A DNA stretch of 64,000 nucleotides from Candidatus Nitrotoga arctica (GTDB taxonomy: Bacteria; Pseudomonadota; Gammaproteobacteria; Burkholderiales; Gallionellaceae), in the NCBI RefSeq assembly GCF_918378365.1, contig NZ_OU912926.1:3237052-3301051 (forward strand), read 5' to 3'. This document shows, one piece after another, positions 1 through 9,610 of the stretch (the first letter of the stretch is position 1; each line of letters starts with the position of its first letter). A program made the position numbers and the translations under genes. The notes under the pieces were generated by a model. It was given only the letters and a program-made list of their open reading frames with translations. It was not told the origin of the DNA and ran no database searches.

Positions 1-539
1 CCGATACCATTGCCAATTAGCATGCCTGCCAATAAAGTACGGCGCATGCTTAAAGTGTAGCCATATAACATCATGGCGCAGCCAGTGAGCAAAGCAAGAT
101 CGGTGATAAGCTCATGTGAGCGTACCAGCATGCCGAGACAACCGACCAGAATGATCGCCGCAGTCCAACCGCGTCCCCTCCCGAATAGTTCGCGTCCGGA
201 CAGCCCTATGAACAGCAGCGTAAGAGCGGTATAAAAGCCGCTGGCCAGGCGCGCGCCATCATGTAGCTCAAGCAAAGGAGAGAATAGTTTGGCGAAAAGC
301 GCGGCTGTTATGTAGAACAGCGGTGGCTTGTCCACGTAGGGTTCGCCAGCCAAGGTAGGAACTAGCCAATCGCCGCTTTGCAGGATGTGATAGACCAACC
401 CGAAACTGTAAGCATCGTCTGACTGCCACGGGTCATGCCCTACCAACCCTGTGCCTAACCACACCGCACACAGCAGTGCCAGCAACCAGGCTTTAGCTAT
501 CGTGATCGGGTGTTCTTGTGTCGGGGGATAGGGAAACAT
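1..539 (-). CDS. ArnT-like family 39/83 membrane glycosyltransferase, N-terminal part
   Basis: The reading frame starts with ATG at 539 and runs off the left edge of the window, so about 179 N-terminal residues are visible. A first membrane helix (about residues 14-32) is followed by an acidic periplasmic motif, DPWQSDDAYSFGLVYH, then DKPPLFY and further hydrophobic segments. This arrangement is typical of ArnT/PMT-type enzymes, which move a sugar from a polyprenyl-phosphate carrier onto lipid A, protein or another acceptor at the periplasmic face. The early aspartates fit the catalytic loop of that fold. The true acceptor cannot be told from the sequence. The C-terminal domain is outside the window. 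Confidence 0.8.
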   Translation of the reverse strand, partial: MFPYPPTQEHPITIAKAWLLALLCAVWLGTGLVGHDPWQSDDAYSFGLVYHILQSGDWLVPTLAGEPYVDKPPLFYITAALFAKLFSPLLELHDGARLASGFYTALTLLFIGLSGRELFGRGRGWTAAIILVGCLGMLVRSHELITDLALLTGCAMMLYGYTLSMRRTLLAGMLIGNGI

Positions 540-622
540 GCGCGCTTATTCCAAGACCTTGATGCGCTGTCCGGGTATGGGTTTATAGAACATTTGGGTA
601 GCCACTACCCTGCTGGTGCAAT

Positions 623-651
623 TAAAAACAAAAAAGGCAGCGTCCGCTGCC
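623..651 (-). terminator. Intrinsic terminator of rpmE
   Basis: On the minus strand a GC-rich hairpin (stem GGCAGC/GCTGCC, 636-641 with 646-651, plus a possible extra pair) is followed by a T-rich run. It lies just past the rpmE stop codon. Confidence 0.8.
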
Positions 652-680
652 TTTCAATTGTTGCTTACCGTTTAGTTTCA

Positions 681-902
681 TTATGGTGCAGATTTTGCAC
701 CGGACTTGCCATATTTTTGGCGGAATCTCTCCACTCGACCAGCGGTATCCACGATTTTTTGCGTGCCGGTATAGAAGGGGTGACAGTCCGAGCAAACTTC
801 TACATGCAGCGGTTTACCCATTGTGGACTTGGTTTTGAAAGTATTGCCACAACTGCAAGTAACTGCAATTTCGTCGTATTGCGGATGAATGTCGGTTTTC
901 AT
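681..902 (-). CDS. rpmE: 50S ribosomal protein L31 (zinc-binding type)
   Basis: 73-residue L31 of the large ribosomal subunit. Four cysteines (C16, C18, C37, C40, in CSCGN and [10 protein letters not shown]) form the zinc site that marks the zinc-containing C+ paralogue. The start at 902 is preferred over an upstream ATG at 920 because AAGGAAG lies at the right distance before the second ATG. The gene stands alone with its own terminator. In many bacteria a cysteine-free L31 paralogue replaces this form under zinc limitation; none is visible here. Confidence 0.97.
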   Translation of the reverse strand: MKTDIHPQYDEIAVTCSCGNTFKTKSTMGKPLHVEVCSDCHPFYTGTQKIVDTAGRVERFRQKYGKSGAKSAP

Positions 903-1084
903 TTTGGCTTCCTTAAACATGAAAATTGAGGACTTAAAAATTTAAAGCAGTGCGCACTAACGCACATATAAGGGCATAGATTATCCCTGAAATGAATCCC
1001 CCGCGCAACTTTATGTTAGATCGTTTGCCGACCACCCCCTTATTCCGGTATAGTTCTACCTGCCGTTTAAACCAATGGAAGAAC

Positions 1085-1251
1085 ATGCTGCCTAGTAAGT
1101 AATGAATACAGGCGCATTGCCGAAGGCGCAACACCCGTAACCGCTCAGGCTCAAGAACTGTTGGCACAGGCAAATCTGGAGAGTGCTGTTGACACAGCCA
1201 CCGAAGGGGCACACGGATTTATTCGTAATCTCTCAGGTAAAGAGGACAGAT
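1085..1251 (+). promoter_or_regulatory. Tandem glycine riboswitch upstream of gcvT
   Basis: Two glycine-aptamer cores lie head to tail. The first contains GCCGAAGG (near 1118) and CGCTCAGGC (near 1142). The second contains CTGGAGAG, ACCGAAGGGGC and ATCTCTCAGGTAAAGAGGAC. Its closing P1 helix can be read as ATCTG (1174-1178) with CAGAT (1247-1251). The leader precedes gcvT of the glycine-cleavage operon, the classic position for this RNA. The 5' boundary of the first aptamer is approximate. Confidence 0.87.
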
Positions 1252-1253
1252 GG

Positions 1254-1293
1254 GGCGAGGCAGATATTTCTGTCTCGCCTTTTTTATTTTTTT
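1254..1293 (+). terminator. Riboswitch-linked transcription terminator
   Basis: An 11-bp stem (1254-1264 with 1269-1279, one G-U pair) with a TATT loop is followed by two T runs, and begins two bases after the P1 helix of the second glycine aptamer. It is well placed to act as the expression platform. Known glycine riboswitches before gcvT usually turn expression on when glycine binds; that direction is inference here. Confidence 0.85.
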
Positions 1294-1305
1294 GAAAGAT
1301 TACTC

Positions 1306-2388
1306 ATGACACTCAAACATACTCCTCTGAATGCAGCACACCGCGCAATGGGCGCGAAGATGGTCGATTTCGGCGGCTGGGATATGCCGTTGCATTACGG
1401 TTCACAACTTGACGAACACCATCAAGTACGTCGCGATGCCGGCATGTTTGATGTCTCGCATATGCGCGTGGTCGATATAAGCGGCGAAGGCGTGCGCGAC
1501 TTCTTGCGCTATCTGTTGGCAAACAACGTGGACAAACTGCAATCTTCCGGAAAAGCACTGTATTCTTGCCTGTTGCGCCCGGATGGTGGTGTACTCGATG
1601 ATCTCATCGTATATTTCATGAATGAAATGTGGTTTCGCATCGTCGTGAATGCTGGTACAGCCGATAAGGATATTACGTGGATGATTAAACAGGCTACCGT
1701 CCGCGCGTCACAATTGCAGATTACTTCACGCAATGATCTGGCGATGATCGCGGTGCAAGGACCCAATGCGGCGGCAAAGCTATGGCAGGCCTTGCCCGGA
1801 TCACAAAAATTGGCGGAAGGACTCAAGCCCTTCAATGCCGTAGAGTGGAATTCGATGTTTATCGCCCGAACTGGCTATACTGGCGAAGATGGCTTCGAGA
1901 TCATACTACCGGCCACAGCTGCACCTTCCTTCTGGCAAACACTGAATGACGCGGGGGTGAAGCCTATCGGGCTAGGCGCACGTGACACATTGCGTCTGGA
2001 GGCAGGCATGAACCTGTATGGTCATGATATGGATGAGACCATAAACCCGCTGGAAGCTGGGCTGGCGTGGACAGTAGACCTGGTGAGTGAACGCGACTTC
2101 ATTGGTAAAACAGCGCTTGTCACCAAGCCTAGAACTCGAAAGTTAGTCGGCCTTGTCTTGCAGGATCGCGGGGTGCTGCGTGATCACCAAGTGGTACACA
2201 GCAACCATGGCGATGGCGAAATTACCAGCGGTAGTTTTTCGCCCACGCTGAATCAATCAATCGCCTTGGCACGTATACCCTCCACGGTACAAATAGGCGA
2301 CATGGTACAGGTGGCGATTCGCGATAAAATGCTGGCGGCTAAGGTAGTAAAATACCCTTTCGTACGTAACGGCAAAGGCTTAATCTAA
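1306..2388 (+). CDS. gcvT: Glycine cleavage system T protein (aminomethyltransferase)
   Basis: 360-residue T protein, close to the usual 364. It moves the methylene group from the aminomethyl-lipoyl H protein to tetrahydrofolate and releases ammonia. Visible features are the N-terminal [21 protein letters not shown], the folate-site segment [11 protein letters not shown] (D98-D99), [10 protein letters not shown] and NPLEAGLAW. The frame is open upstream to 1183 through the riboswitch, but the ATG at 1306 after GAAAG gives the family start. First gene of gcvTHP. Confidence 0.97.
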   Translation: MTLKHTPLNAAHRAMGAKMVDFGGWDMPLHYGSQLDEHHQVRRDAGMFDVSHMRVVDISGEGVRDFLRYLLANNVDKLQSSGKALYSCLLRPDGGVLDDLIVYFMNEMWFRIVVNAGTADKDITWMIKQATVRASQLQITSRNDLAMIAVQGPNAAAKLWQALPGSQKLAEGLKPFNAVEWNSMFIARTGYTGEDGFEIILPATAAPSFWQTLNDAGVKPIGLGARDTLRLEAGMNLYGHDMDETINPLEAGLAWTVDLVSERDFIGKTALVTKPRTRKLVGLVLQDRGVLRDHQVVHSNHGDGEITSGSFSPTLNQSIALARIPSTVQIGDMVQVAIRDKMLAAKVVKYPFVRNGKGLI

Positions 2389-2412
2389 TTTTTACTTTTT
2401 AAGGATATAACC

Positions 2413-2814
2413 ATGAGCAACTTAAACGATCTGCCAGGTAATCTGAAGTACACCGCATCCCACGAGTGGATCAAAAAAGAAACCGACGGCACGATCACGA
2501 TCGGCATCACCCAACATGCGCAGGAGCTGTTAGGCGACATGGTATTCATAGAAAATCCAGCGGTTGGCCGCCAATTGAAAGCCAAGGAAGAATGTGCAGT
2601 AGCAGAATCGGTGAAGGCTGCAGCTGACATTTATGCGCCTGTTAGCGGTGTAGTGGTCGCGGTTAACGCTGAGCTCGGTAATGCGCCAGAAAAGATCAAT
2701 GCAGATCCTTATTCCACATGGATGTTCAAAATGAAGCCGGATAATACCGCTGACGTAGACACGTTAATGGATGCTGCAGCGTATCAGACACTAATCGATA
2801 GTGAAGCACATTAA
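2413..2814 (+). CDS. gcvH: Glycine cleavage system H protein
   Basis: 133-residue lipoyl carrier that shuttles the aminomethyl intermediate between P, T and L proteins. The lipoylation site is K68 in AVAESVKAAADIYAPVSG. It lies 24 bp after gcvT with AAGGA upstream of the ATG. Length and motif are normal for the family. Confidence 0.97.
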   Translation: MSNLNDLPGNLKYTASHEWIKKETDGTITIGITQHAQELLGDMVFIENPAVGRQLKAKEECAVAESVKAAADIYAPVSGVVVAVNAELGNAPEKINADPYSTWMFKMKPDNTADVDTLMDAAAYQTLIDSEAH

Positions 2815-2885
2815 TACGTTGTAATGGACGAGATAATTCCCACTTATAATATCTATTTACACTCCTTTAAAAAATAAAGCCAGCA

Positions 2886-5756
2886 ATGATTACAACCGAT
2901 AAATTTGTAAACCGTCATAACGGTCCGCGCGAAAATGATGTTAAGACAATGCTTGATACAATTGGTGCAGGTTCTGTAGATGAATTAATTGATCACACCA
3001 TTCCTGCTGCGATCCGCTTAAAAAAACCATTGAACTTACCATGTGGGATGACTGAGTATCAATACCACAAGCATTTACGTGGCGTTGCGGCAAAGAATAA
3101 ACTTTTTAAAACCTATATTGGTTTAGGTTATTACAACACGATAGTTCCCCCTGTTATCCAGAGAAATGTTTTAGAAAATCCGGGTTGGTATACCGCTTAC
3201 ACTCCTTATCAGGCAGAGATTTCACAAGGTCGTTTAGAGGCATTATTGAATTTCCAAACCATGATTATGGATTTAACAGGAATGGAAATAGCAAATGCAT
3301 CGTTACTGGATGAATCCACTGCAGCAGCTGAAGCGATGGCAATGTTGTTCAATAATCGCACGCACGGAGCAATTGAAAATGGAGCGAACAAGTTTTTCGT
3401 TTCCAACGAATGTTACCCGCAAACTATCGATTTATTAAAAACACGTTCAACTCCAATGGGAATTGAATTAGTGGTTGGTGACTTTAAAACTGGAACGTTA
3501 GATAGCAGCATTTATGGTGCATTGCTTCAATATCCAACCGCTGATGGCAAAGTTCACGATTACGCTGACTTTGTAAAAAGAGCAAAAGCAAATGGAACCA
3601 CCATTGCTGTAGCAGCCGATATACTGAGTTTAGTATTACTAACTCCTCCAGGCGAATGGGGAGCTGATGTTGTTGTTGGTTCCACACAACGCTTTGGTGT
3701 CCCCATGGGTTACGGCGGCCCGCACGCTGCATATTTTGCTTGCCGTGAGGAATATAAACGATCCATTCCGGGCCGTATCATTGGGGTTTCGATTGACGCA
3801 GACGGAAATCAAGCATTACGTATGGCATTACAAACGCGCGAGCAACACATACGTAGAGACAAAGCCACCTCCAACATTTGTACTGCACAAGCATTATTAG
3901 CCATTATGGCAAGTATGTATGCGGTATATCACGGACCAGAAGGCCTCAGAGGAATCGCACAACAAATACATTGTACTGCTATAGCATTGGCAGCCGAGTT
4001 AAAAAAATTAGGCTATATCATTGAAGATGGAATTTATTTTGATACCATAAAAATCAGTGGAACAGACAATGCGAAAATTAAACAATTAGCGCAAGCAGCA
4101 CAGATTAATTTCCGTTATACGGATGATGCGATTACTATTTCTGTTGACCAAACTACCGATACCGATGACTTGAATGCGCTTATTAATGTATTCGCACAAG
4201 CCGTTGGCAAAACCATTTCTAAAACTACGGAAGAACATATTTTTAATCAACAATCTTTGATCAAAAATCGTCAATCTTTGATCCTTCAACACCCTATATT
4301 TAATATTTATCATTCGGAATCTGAGCTGATGCGGTATATCAAGCGATTGGAAAACAAGGATTTATCTTTGACCCATTCAATGATTTCATTAGGTTCTTGT
4401 ACTATGAAATTAAATGCCGCCTCCGAATTAATGCCTATTACGTGGCCCGAATTTGCCCATATCCACCCCTTTGTACCAGTTGAACAAGCGGCGGGTTACC
4501 ATGAAATAATCGATGACCTGGACAAATCATTAAGTGAGATTACGGGTTTCGAAAAAATGAGTTTTCAGCCCAACAGCGGCGCTCAGGGCGAATATGCCGG
4601 ATTATTGGTCATTCAGGCATATCATCAATCACGTGGTGAGGCGCACAGAAATATTGCGTTGATTCCGACATCGGCACATGGCACCAATCCTGCCAGTGCT
4701 GCAATGTGTGGCCTGAAGATAGTGTTGGTGAAATGTGACAAAGTAGGAAATATTGATGTAAGCGAATTGCGTGAAAAAGCAATTCAGCATAAAGATAACT
4801 TGGCATGTTTAATGATTACATACCCAAGCACTCACGGTGTTTACGAAGAAAGCATTATCGAGATTACCAACATCATTCATGAAAATGGCGGACAAGTTTA
4901 TATGGATGGCGCCAACATGAATGCACAAGTAGGCTTAACCAGCCCCGGAAATATTGGCGCTGATGTTTGCCATTTGAATTTACATAAAACTTTTGCAATT
5001 CCTCACGGCGGCGGCGGCCCCGGCATGGGGCCAATTGGCGTTGCAAAACACCTGGCTCCTTTTTTGCCTTCACATTCATTAGTAAAAACTGGCGGCGGAA
5101 ATGGCATACACGCAGTATCAGCAGCGCCTTACGGCAGTGCTTTAATTTTATTGGTATCTTATGGATATATAAAAATGTTAGGCAGCGATGGCGTTACAGA
5201 AGCAACACGCATCGCAATTTTAAATGCCAACTATATTAAAGAGTCATTAAAAAATTATTTCCCTACCTTATATAGTGGTGCCAATGGACGTTGTGCGCAC
5301 GAAATGATTTTAGCCTGCGTTGCGTTTAAAAGAGACGCTGGAATAGAAGTAGGGGATATTGCAAAGCGATTAATGGATTATGGATATCATGCACCGACAG
5401 TTTCATTCCCGGTACCCGATACATTAATGATTGAGCCAACCGAAAGTGAATCAAAAGAAGAATTGGATCGTTTCTGCTCTGCTATGATTTCTATACGTAA
5501 AGAAATTGATGAAGTAATTACAGGTAAAGCGGATAAAGAAGATAACGTACTTAAAAATGCACCGCATACAGCCAAATCAGTTCTCACGAGCAATTGGAAA
5601 CACAGCTATTCGCGCGAAAAAGCTGTTTATCCATTAAAGTGGGTACAAGACAACAAATTCTGGCCCAGTGTTGCCCGTGTAGACAATGTCCGTGGTGATA
5701 AAAATCTGATTTGTGCTTGCCCGCCAATAGAAGCGTATGCAGATGATGCGCTATAA
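2886..5756 (+). CDS. gcvP: Glycine dehydrogenase (decarboxylating), single-chain P protein
   Basis: 956-residue homodimeric P protein. It decarboxylates glycine with pyridoxal phosphate and loads the aminomethyl group on GcvH. The PLP lysine is K701 in [16 protein letters not shown]. The N-terminal half keeps [20 protein letters not shown]. The full length of the fused form is present, whereas several betaproteobacteria carry split gcvPA/gcvPB subunits. The codons are clearly AT-richer (many TTA, AAA, AAT, GAA) than in gcvT and gcvH, and the protein wording resembles Bacteroidetes P proteins. This suggests acquisition by transfer, which is inference. It is the last gene of the operon, 71 bp after gcvH. 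Confidence 0.96.
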   Translation: MITTDKFVNRHNGPRENDVKTMLDTIGAGSVDELIDHTIPAAIRLKKPLNLPCGMTEYQYHKHLRGVAAKNKLFKTYIGLGYYNTIVPPVIQRNVLENPGWYTAYTPYQAEISQGRLEALLNFQTMIMDLTGMEIANASLLDESTAAAEAMAMLFNNRTHGAIENGANKFFVSNECYPQTIDLLKTRSTPMGIELVVGDFKTGTLDSSIYGALLQYPTADGKVHDYADFVKRAKANGTTIAVAADILSLVLLTPPGEWGADVVVGSTQRFGVPMGYGGPHAAYFACREEYKRSIPGRIIGVSIDADGNQALRMALQTREQHIRRDKATSNICTAQALLAIMASMYAVYHGPEGLRGIAQQIHCTAIALAAELKKLGYIIEDGIYFDTIKISGTDNAKIKQLAQAAQINFRYTDDAITISVDQTTDTDDLNALINVFAQAVGKTISKTTEEHIFNQQSLIKNRQSLILQHPIFNIYHSESELMRYIKRLENKDLSLTHSMISLGSCTMKLNAASELMPITWPEFAHIHPFVPVEQAAGYHEIIDDLDKSLSEITGFEKMSFQPNSGAQGEYAGLLVIQAYHQSRGEAHRNIALIPTSAHGTNPASAAMCGLKIVLVKCDKVGNIDVSELREKAIQHKDNLACLMITYPSTHGVYEESIIEITNIIHENGGQVYMDGANMNAQVGLTSPGNIGADVCHLNLHKTFAIPHGGGGPGMGPIGVAKHLAPFLPSHSLVKTGGGNGIHAVSAAPYGSALILLVSYGYIKMLGSDGVTEATRIAILNANYIKESLKNYFPTLYSGANGRCAHEMILACVAFKRDAGIEVGDIAKRLMDYGYHAPTVSFPVPDTLMIEPTESESKEELDRFCSAMISIRKEIDEVITGKADKEDNVLKNAPHTAKSVLTSNWKHSYSREKAVYPLKWVQDNKFWPSVARVDNVRGDKNLICACPPIEAYADDAL

Positions 5757-5782
5757 CACACCTTAACAAAAAGAAAGAAATC

Positions 5783-6310
5783 ATGGCTAATGAAACTTCA
5801 ACTAACCCTGCTGTCACCTTGAACGGTACGCCCATTACATTGTTCGGTACTTTTCCAACCGTTGGTCAAATTGCCCCTGAATTCACGCTAGTGGACAAAG
5901 ACCTGAAAGATGTGGCGTTAAAAGACTTTGCCGGCAAGCGCAAGGTTCTTAACATTGTGCCTAGTTTGGATACCGCCGTGTGCGCCACTTCTACGCGCAA
6001 GTTCAACGAAGCGGCAAGCAAGCTCGACAACACAGTGGTACTGGTGATTTCCGCTGATTTACCATTTGCCATGAGTCGCTTTTGCGTGGCTGAAGGATTG
6101 AACAATGTCACCACGCTGTCCTTAATGCGCGGGCGAGATTTCATGCGAAACTACGGCGTAAAGATTGCTGATTCTATATTACGTGGCGTAACCGCACGCG
6201 CTGTGTTGGTACTGGATGAGAATAACCACGTGTTGCACGCAGAATTAGTGGACGACATCACGCATGAACCTGACTATCAAGCAGCATTAAGTACACTAAC
6301 GCAGCACTAA
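5783..6310 (+). CDS. tpx: Thiol peroxidase Tpx (atypical 2-Cys peroxiredoxin)
   Basis: 175-residue periplasm- or cytoplasm-located peroxiredoxin reducing peroxides with thioredoxin. The peroxidatic cysteine is C67 in [16 protein letters not shown]. The resolving cysteine is C101 in SRFCVAEGL. The 34-residue spacing is that of Tpx rather than AhpC or BCP. AAGAAAG precedes the ATG. It sits 26 bp after gcvP, so read-through from the gcv operon is possible, but base composition returns to that of the host genes. Confidence 0.95.
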   Translation: MANETSTNPAVTLNGTPITLFGTFPTVGQIAPEFTLVDKDLKDVALKDFAGKRKVLNIVPSLDTAVCATSTRKFNEAASKLDNTVVLVISADLPFAMSRFCVAEGLNNVTTLSLMRGRDFMRNYGVKIADSILRGVTARAVLVLDENNHVLHAELVDDITHEPDYQAALSTLTQH

Positions 6311-6509
6311 TACAACAAGGTTGAAATAATCAACTAGGATGGGGAAATGGCTGTGCATGAAAATCCCCACCCTCCCAACCACTCTTTTCTCGTCCGCCGC
6401 AATCTGGCGCATGTTCCACTCGGCGCTGTGCAAGTGATCCGTATACCGATACATCTGTTGCGCCACGACCGATTTTTATTGAACTCGCCTGGCTAAATGG
6501 AATTAGACA

Positions 6510-7220
6510 TCATTGAAAATGACGCGCTGAAGTATCGGCTGCAATTTCAGTAGAAGTAGTCGTCCGCGACAGGGTTGCCTTCCAGCTGCCGGAGAGCGCC
6601 GGACACTCGGCCAACGCGTGTGCAGCCACATAGTTCTCCTTGCGATGCAGCATTATGTTATTCGCGATCGCGACTGTCCATTCAGGATAAGGACGTTCCA
6701 CCAATACCAGTGCCGCTCCGGCTTGAACGTTTCCCTCACGCAGAACACGGAAATACCAACCGGTCTTACCCGTGCGCACGACCCGCGCCACTAAGTCCTG
6801 AACCCTCCATCGGCGGGCAAGCTTCCAGCACGGCTGGCGAGGTTGAGAAATCTGTACCAATGCGCCACCAACCTCGAAAATATCACCGATGCAGATCTCT
6901 GTTTCCAGTAGGCCTGCCACAGTAAAGTTTTCTCCAAACGCGCCATTGGGTAACTCTTTATAATCAAGGTCGACGAGCCAAAATGCGTAATGTTCGAAAG
7001 GATAGGCGTTAATCGCTTTATCGAGTCCCCCATGGACGCGAAGATCAGCTTGCCCGTCGCCAGCCAAGTTAGTTATTCCGGCCCAAACTGGACCAGACAC
7101 CGACTCCTTGAAGAAGCCAGTTGTCCACTCCTGATCCATGGTGTCTGAGGCGTCAGATGTCCCCAGTGTTTTAGGCAGGCCGACCTGAATAGAGAGGAGT
7201 TTTATGCCTGCATTATTCAT
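6510..7220 (-). CDS. MOSC domain protein, YiiM-like
   Basis: 236-residue MOSC (molybdenum cofactor sulfurase C-terminal) protein. Visible motifs are RVHGGLDKA (about 61-69), YPFEHY, PNGAFGENFT, GDIFEVG and the conserved cysteine C131 in QPRQPCWKL. This matches YiiM-type proteins that reduce N-hydroxylated purine analogues through molybdenum cofactor. The start at 7220 follows AAGGAT; an ATG at 7274 would add 18 unlikely residues. The C-terminal 40 residues are less conserved. Confidence 0.85.
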   Translation of the reverse strand: MNNAGIKLLSIQVGLPKTLGTSDASDTMDQEWTTGFFKESVSGPVWAGITNLAGDGQADLRVHGGLDKAINAYPFEHYAFWLVDLDYKELPNGAFGENFTVAGLLETEICIGDIFEVGGALVQISQPRQPCWKLARRWRVQDLVARVVRTGKTGWYFRVLREGNVQAGAALVLVERPYPEWTVAIANNIMLHRKENYVAAHALAECPALSGSWKATLSRTTTSTEIAADTSARHFQ

Positions 7221-7280
7221 TGAGAATATCCTTGTGTGAAAATTAATAGTCGGACTCGGCTTTATCGCAACCATCCGGAG

Positions 7281-8561
7281 TTACATCAACCACGTTACCG
7301 CCATGGCAAGCACTGCGAATGCCATCACGGCTGTCGCTAGCCAACCGATAATTCGAAGACCAGGCGTGATCACAAATTGTCCCATGACATCCGGTCTTGC
7401 CACCATTAACATTATCACTACCATGATGGGCACCGCAATGACGCCATTGATGACTGCGCTCCAGAATAGTGCCTTGATAGGATCAATGGGAGTGAAGTTA
7501 AGCGCTACGCCCAAGAGAGTCGCAATGATCAGAATCATATAAAAGCCTCGCGCCTCCATGAGCTTGCGGCCCAAACCGATGCGCCAATCAAATGATTCTG
7601 CGATGGCATAAGCGGCCGAACCTGCTAGAACAGGCACAGCGAGCAATCCCGTACCAACAATTCCGGCGGTAAATAATAGGAACGCAAATTCGCCAGCTAA
7701 GGGACGCAAAGCCTCCGCTGCCTGTGCAGAGGTTTGAATGTCCGTAATGCCGTGCAAGTGCAAAGTCACGGCTGCCGTCAATATGATAAAAAAGGCGATC
7801 AGATTGGAAAAACCCATTCCAATATAAGTGTCGATCTTAATACGCTGCAGGTGACTGTAGGCTTGTTCTGGCGCCTCTTTAAGCGGTGCCTCGCCTTCAG
7901 TCGCTTGCAGTTCCTCAACTTCCTGAGAGGCTTGCCAGAAGAACAAATACGGGCTGATAGTGGTACCAAATACGGCAACCACCACCATCACGTAATCCGC
8001 TTTGAATGATATGGACGGCATGATTGTGCGATAGAGCACCTCACCCCACGGCACATTGACGACGAACACCGTGACTACATAAGTAAAGAGCGATAATGTC
8101 AATATTTTCAGAATGGGTGCATAACGTGGAAAAGGTATGAATATTTGCAGCACCAACGATACCATGGCAAAGGTTATTGCATACCAGTGAGCAGGTCCAC
8201 CAATGAGAAGTTTAAGCGCTGCAGCCATTGCGCCAATATCTGCCGCGATGTTAATCGTATTTGCAATCAGAAGCAGCCCAACGAGCACATAGAGCAGTGC
8301 TGGAGAGTAATGCAGACGGATATTGGCAGCAAGGCCATGCCCAGTCACCCGACCAATACGGGCACTTACCATCTGGATGCCGACCATAAGAGGGAAAGTT
8401 AAAAATGTCGTCCACAGCATTGCATAGCCAAATCCAGCTCCAGCTTGTGAATAGGTGGCAATGCCGCTCGGGTCATCATCTGCAGCTCCCGTTATAAGAC
8501 CGGGTCCCAGCTTTTTCCAGAATAAACTGGTTTGTGGCAGGAGGGCTCTATATTTATTCAT
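7281..8561 (-). CDS. Nramp-related divalent metal transporter
   Basis: 426-residue integral membrane protein with about 11 hydrophobic helices in the Nramp (SLC11/LeuT-like) fold. Helix 1 carries DDDPSGIATYSQAG (D28-D30, P31, S32, G33), where classic MntH has DPGN. Helix 6 reads FGTTISPYLFFWQ (about 198-210), lacking the MPH methionine that selects transition metals. It therefore belongs to an Nramp-related branch, and its substrate is uncertain (perhaps Mg2+ or another hard cation). A loop rich in Glu (about 213-235) joins helices 6 and 7. The MOSC gene follows 60 bp downstream in the same direction. Confidence 0.88.
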   Translation of the reverse strand: MNKYRALLPQTSLFWKKLGPGLITGAADDDPSGIATYSQAGAGFGYAMLWTTFLTFPLMVGIQMVSARIGRVTGHGLAANIRLHYSPALLYVLVGLLLIANTINIAADIGAMAAALKLLIGGPAHWYAITFAMVSLVLQIFIPFPRYAPILKILTLSLFTYVVTVFVVNVPWGEVLYRTIMPSISFKADYVMVVVAVFGTTISPYLFFWQASQEVEELQATEGEAPLKEAPEQAYSHLQRIKIDTYIGMGFSNLIAFFIILTAAVTLHLHGITDIQTSAQAAEALRPLAGEFAFLLFTAGIVGTGLLAVPVLAGSAAYAIAESFDWRIGLGRKLMEARGFYMILIIATLLGVALNFTPIDPIKALFWSAVINGVIAVPIMVVIMLMVARPDVMGQFVITPGLRIIGWLATAVMAFAVLAMAVTWLM

Positions 8562-9002
8562 GGATGCCTATAATTCAGGTGTCAAGCATGGGGAATAAGT
8601 GCTCTCAAATAATGCATCATAAATCAAATCCAGTTTTTTCCTGCGATTTGGTCTGCCTGGGTTGCCAGCGGCACGAAGATAGATATTGTGAGACAGGCAC
8701 ATTACCCAGATGCTCGCGCATCATTGCGCTATTCTTGGATTCTGCCAGCGCGTTATCATTATGAGTGCCGGAGCCGAAATTCTGTTATCGCCATGGAAAT
8801 GCCGGGACGTTGACGTAATACAACACTTTCGCCCCATCTCCGTCACCTTCATGCACGCTGTCGATACGGGTGAAGCCCGGCATCAATTCAGGGCGGTGCG
8901 CGCGGCGTTGGCCGGTGGATACATCCAATGTTCTGGTGCTGTTTACCGCCCCGCGGGTTGTAAGAGTTTGACCACCAGGAGTATTTCTGTTAAATTTAAA
9001 AG
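8562..9002. other. Intergenic stretch between the transporter and hicA
   Basis: About 440 bases with no credible gene. It must hold the promoters for the leftward transporter gene and the rightward hicA. On the minus strand between about 8800 and 8940 a frame reads PELMPGFTRIDSV and then AKVLYYVNVPAFPW before a stop; this looks like the eroded remnant of a gene, but it was not recognised. TTGACC (8968) and TAAATT (8991) with a 17-bp gap could be a promoter very close to hicA. Confidence 0.4.
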
Positions 9003-9179
9003 ATGGATAGCAATGAATTTAAACAATGGCTTGTTAAGCAAGGCGCTACATTTCAGCCGGGTCAGGGAACTCACATCAGGGTGTTTCTTAATGGCCGTCA
9101 ATCGGTTCTGCCGATGCATGACACGGAACTTAAAATCGATACTATTGAATACATTAAAAAACGGCTAGGGTTGAATTAG
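9003..9179 (+). CDS. hicA: HicA family mRNA interferase toxin
   Basis: 58-residue reading frame starting MDSNEFKQWLVKQG and ending YIKKRLGLN, the same length as E. coli HicA. It has the double-stranded-RNA-binding-like pattern with the presumed catalytic histidine H24 in GQGTHIRVFLNG, followed by RQSVLPMHD. HicA cleaves mRNA and is held inactive by HicB. hicB follows after 10 bp, the usual toxin-first order. A 152-residue frame overlapping it in another phase is spurious. Confidence 0.85.
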   Translation: MDSNEFKQWLVKQGATFQPGQGTHIRVFLNGRQSVLPMHDTELKIDTIEYIKKRLGLN

Positions 9180-9189
9180 GGGACTTGCG

Positions 9190-9459
9190 ATGTTTGAATA
9201 TCCAGTGGACTTGATACCTGCCAAGGATGGCGGATTTGTCGTAACTTTTCCCGATGTACCGGAAGCCATTACCCAAGGTAATGATAAGGACGAAGCACTG
9301 CAGTATGCCAGTGAGGCACTGGAAACCGCGCTTGGTTTCTATATAGGGGATCGTCGTCAGCTACCTTTGCCCTCCCTTGCAGCGGGGCGCCCCACTGTTA
9401 CGCCCGATGCAATAGTAATTGCCAAGATGATTTCAAACTGGCTATCTCTAAAGAAATAA
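9190..9459 (+). CDS. hicB: HicB family antitoxin, short form
   Basis: 89 residues with the partial RNase H fold of HicB: MFEYPVDLIPAKDGGFVVTF, then FPDVPEAITQG, and ALETALGFYIGD followed by PLPS. Typical HicB proteins of 130-140 residues continue into a DNA-binding helix-turn-helix or ribbon-helix-helix domain; here the frame stops after LSLKK. In a different frame the same DNA reads KLAISKEITKSGG, resembling the usual start of that C-terminal part, so a frameshift may have removed it. A naturally short HicB is the alternative. Without the DNA-binding domain, autoregulation of the pair would be altered. Confidence 0.82.
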   Translation: MFEYPVDLIPAKDGGFVVTFPDVPEAITQGNDKDEALQYASEALETALGFYIGDRRQLPLPSLAAGRPTVTPDAIVIAKMISNWLSLKK

Positions 9460-9484
9460 CCAAGAGTGGGGGTTAAGAAACAGA

Positions 9485-9515
9485 ATAGGCCTTTTGCATT
9501 ATGCAAAAGGCCTAT
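9485..9515. terminator. Perfect 15-bp inverted repeat after hicB
   Basis: ATAGGCCTTTTGCAT and ATGCAAAAGGCCTAT flank a single T. It lies between the rightward hicB and the leftward rlmI, so a bidirectional terminator is likely, although there is no long T run. Confidence 0.55.
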
Positions 9516-9610
9516 GTTGAATCAGATTTAACGCTCCAGTTTCACTGTTTTTCGCATGGTATTACCTCTCCGTTGAATGGCCCTCATTCAATATCTGAGA
9601 TAATCTCAAG

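Noticed and set aside
510..929. 139-residue plus-strand frame over rpmE
   Set aside because: It is the antisense shadow of rpmE and its terminator, with no recognisable protein features.
4240..4285. Short tandem repeat (ATCTTTGATC twice) inside gcvP
   Set aside because: It encodes a variable linker between the two halves of the P protein and is in frame; probably chance duplication without wider meaning.
6347..6496. 49-residue plus-strand frame after tpx
   Set aside because: It has an ATG after GGGGAA but no recognisable homology or composition signal; too short to support.
8710..9168. 152-residue plus-strand frame before hicB
   Set aside because: Its end overlaps the clear hicA frame in another phase and the rest has no protein-like features.
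9573..9608. Two small palindromes (TTGAATG/CATTCAA and TGAGATAATCTCA) after rlmI
   Set aside because: No T run follows and the stems are short; they may help end rlmI transcription but cannot be supported alone.
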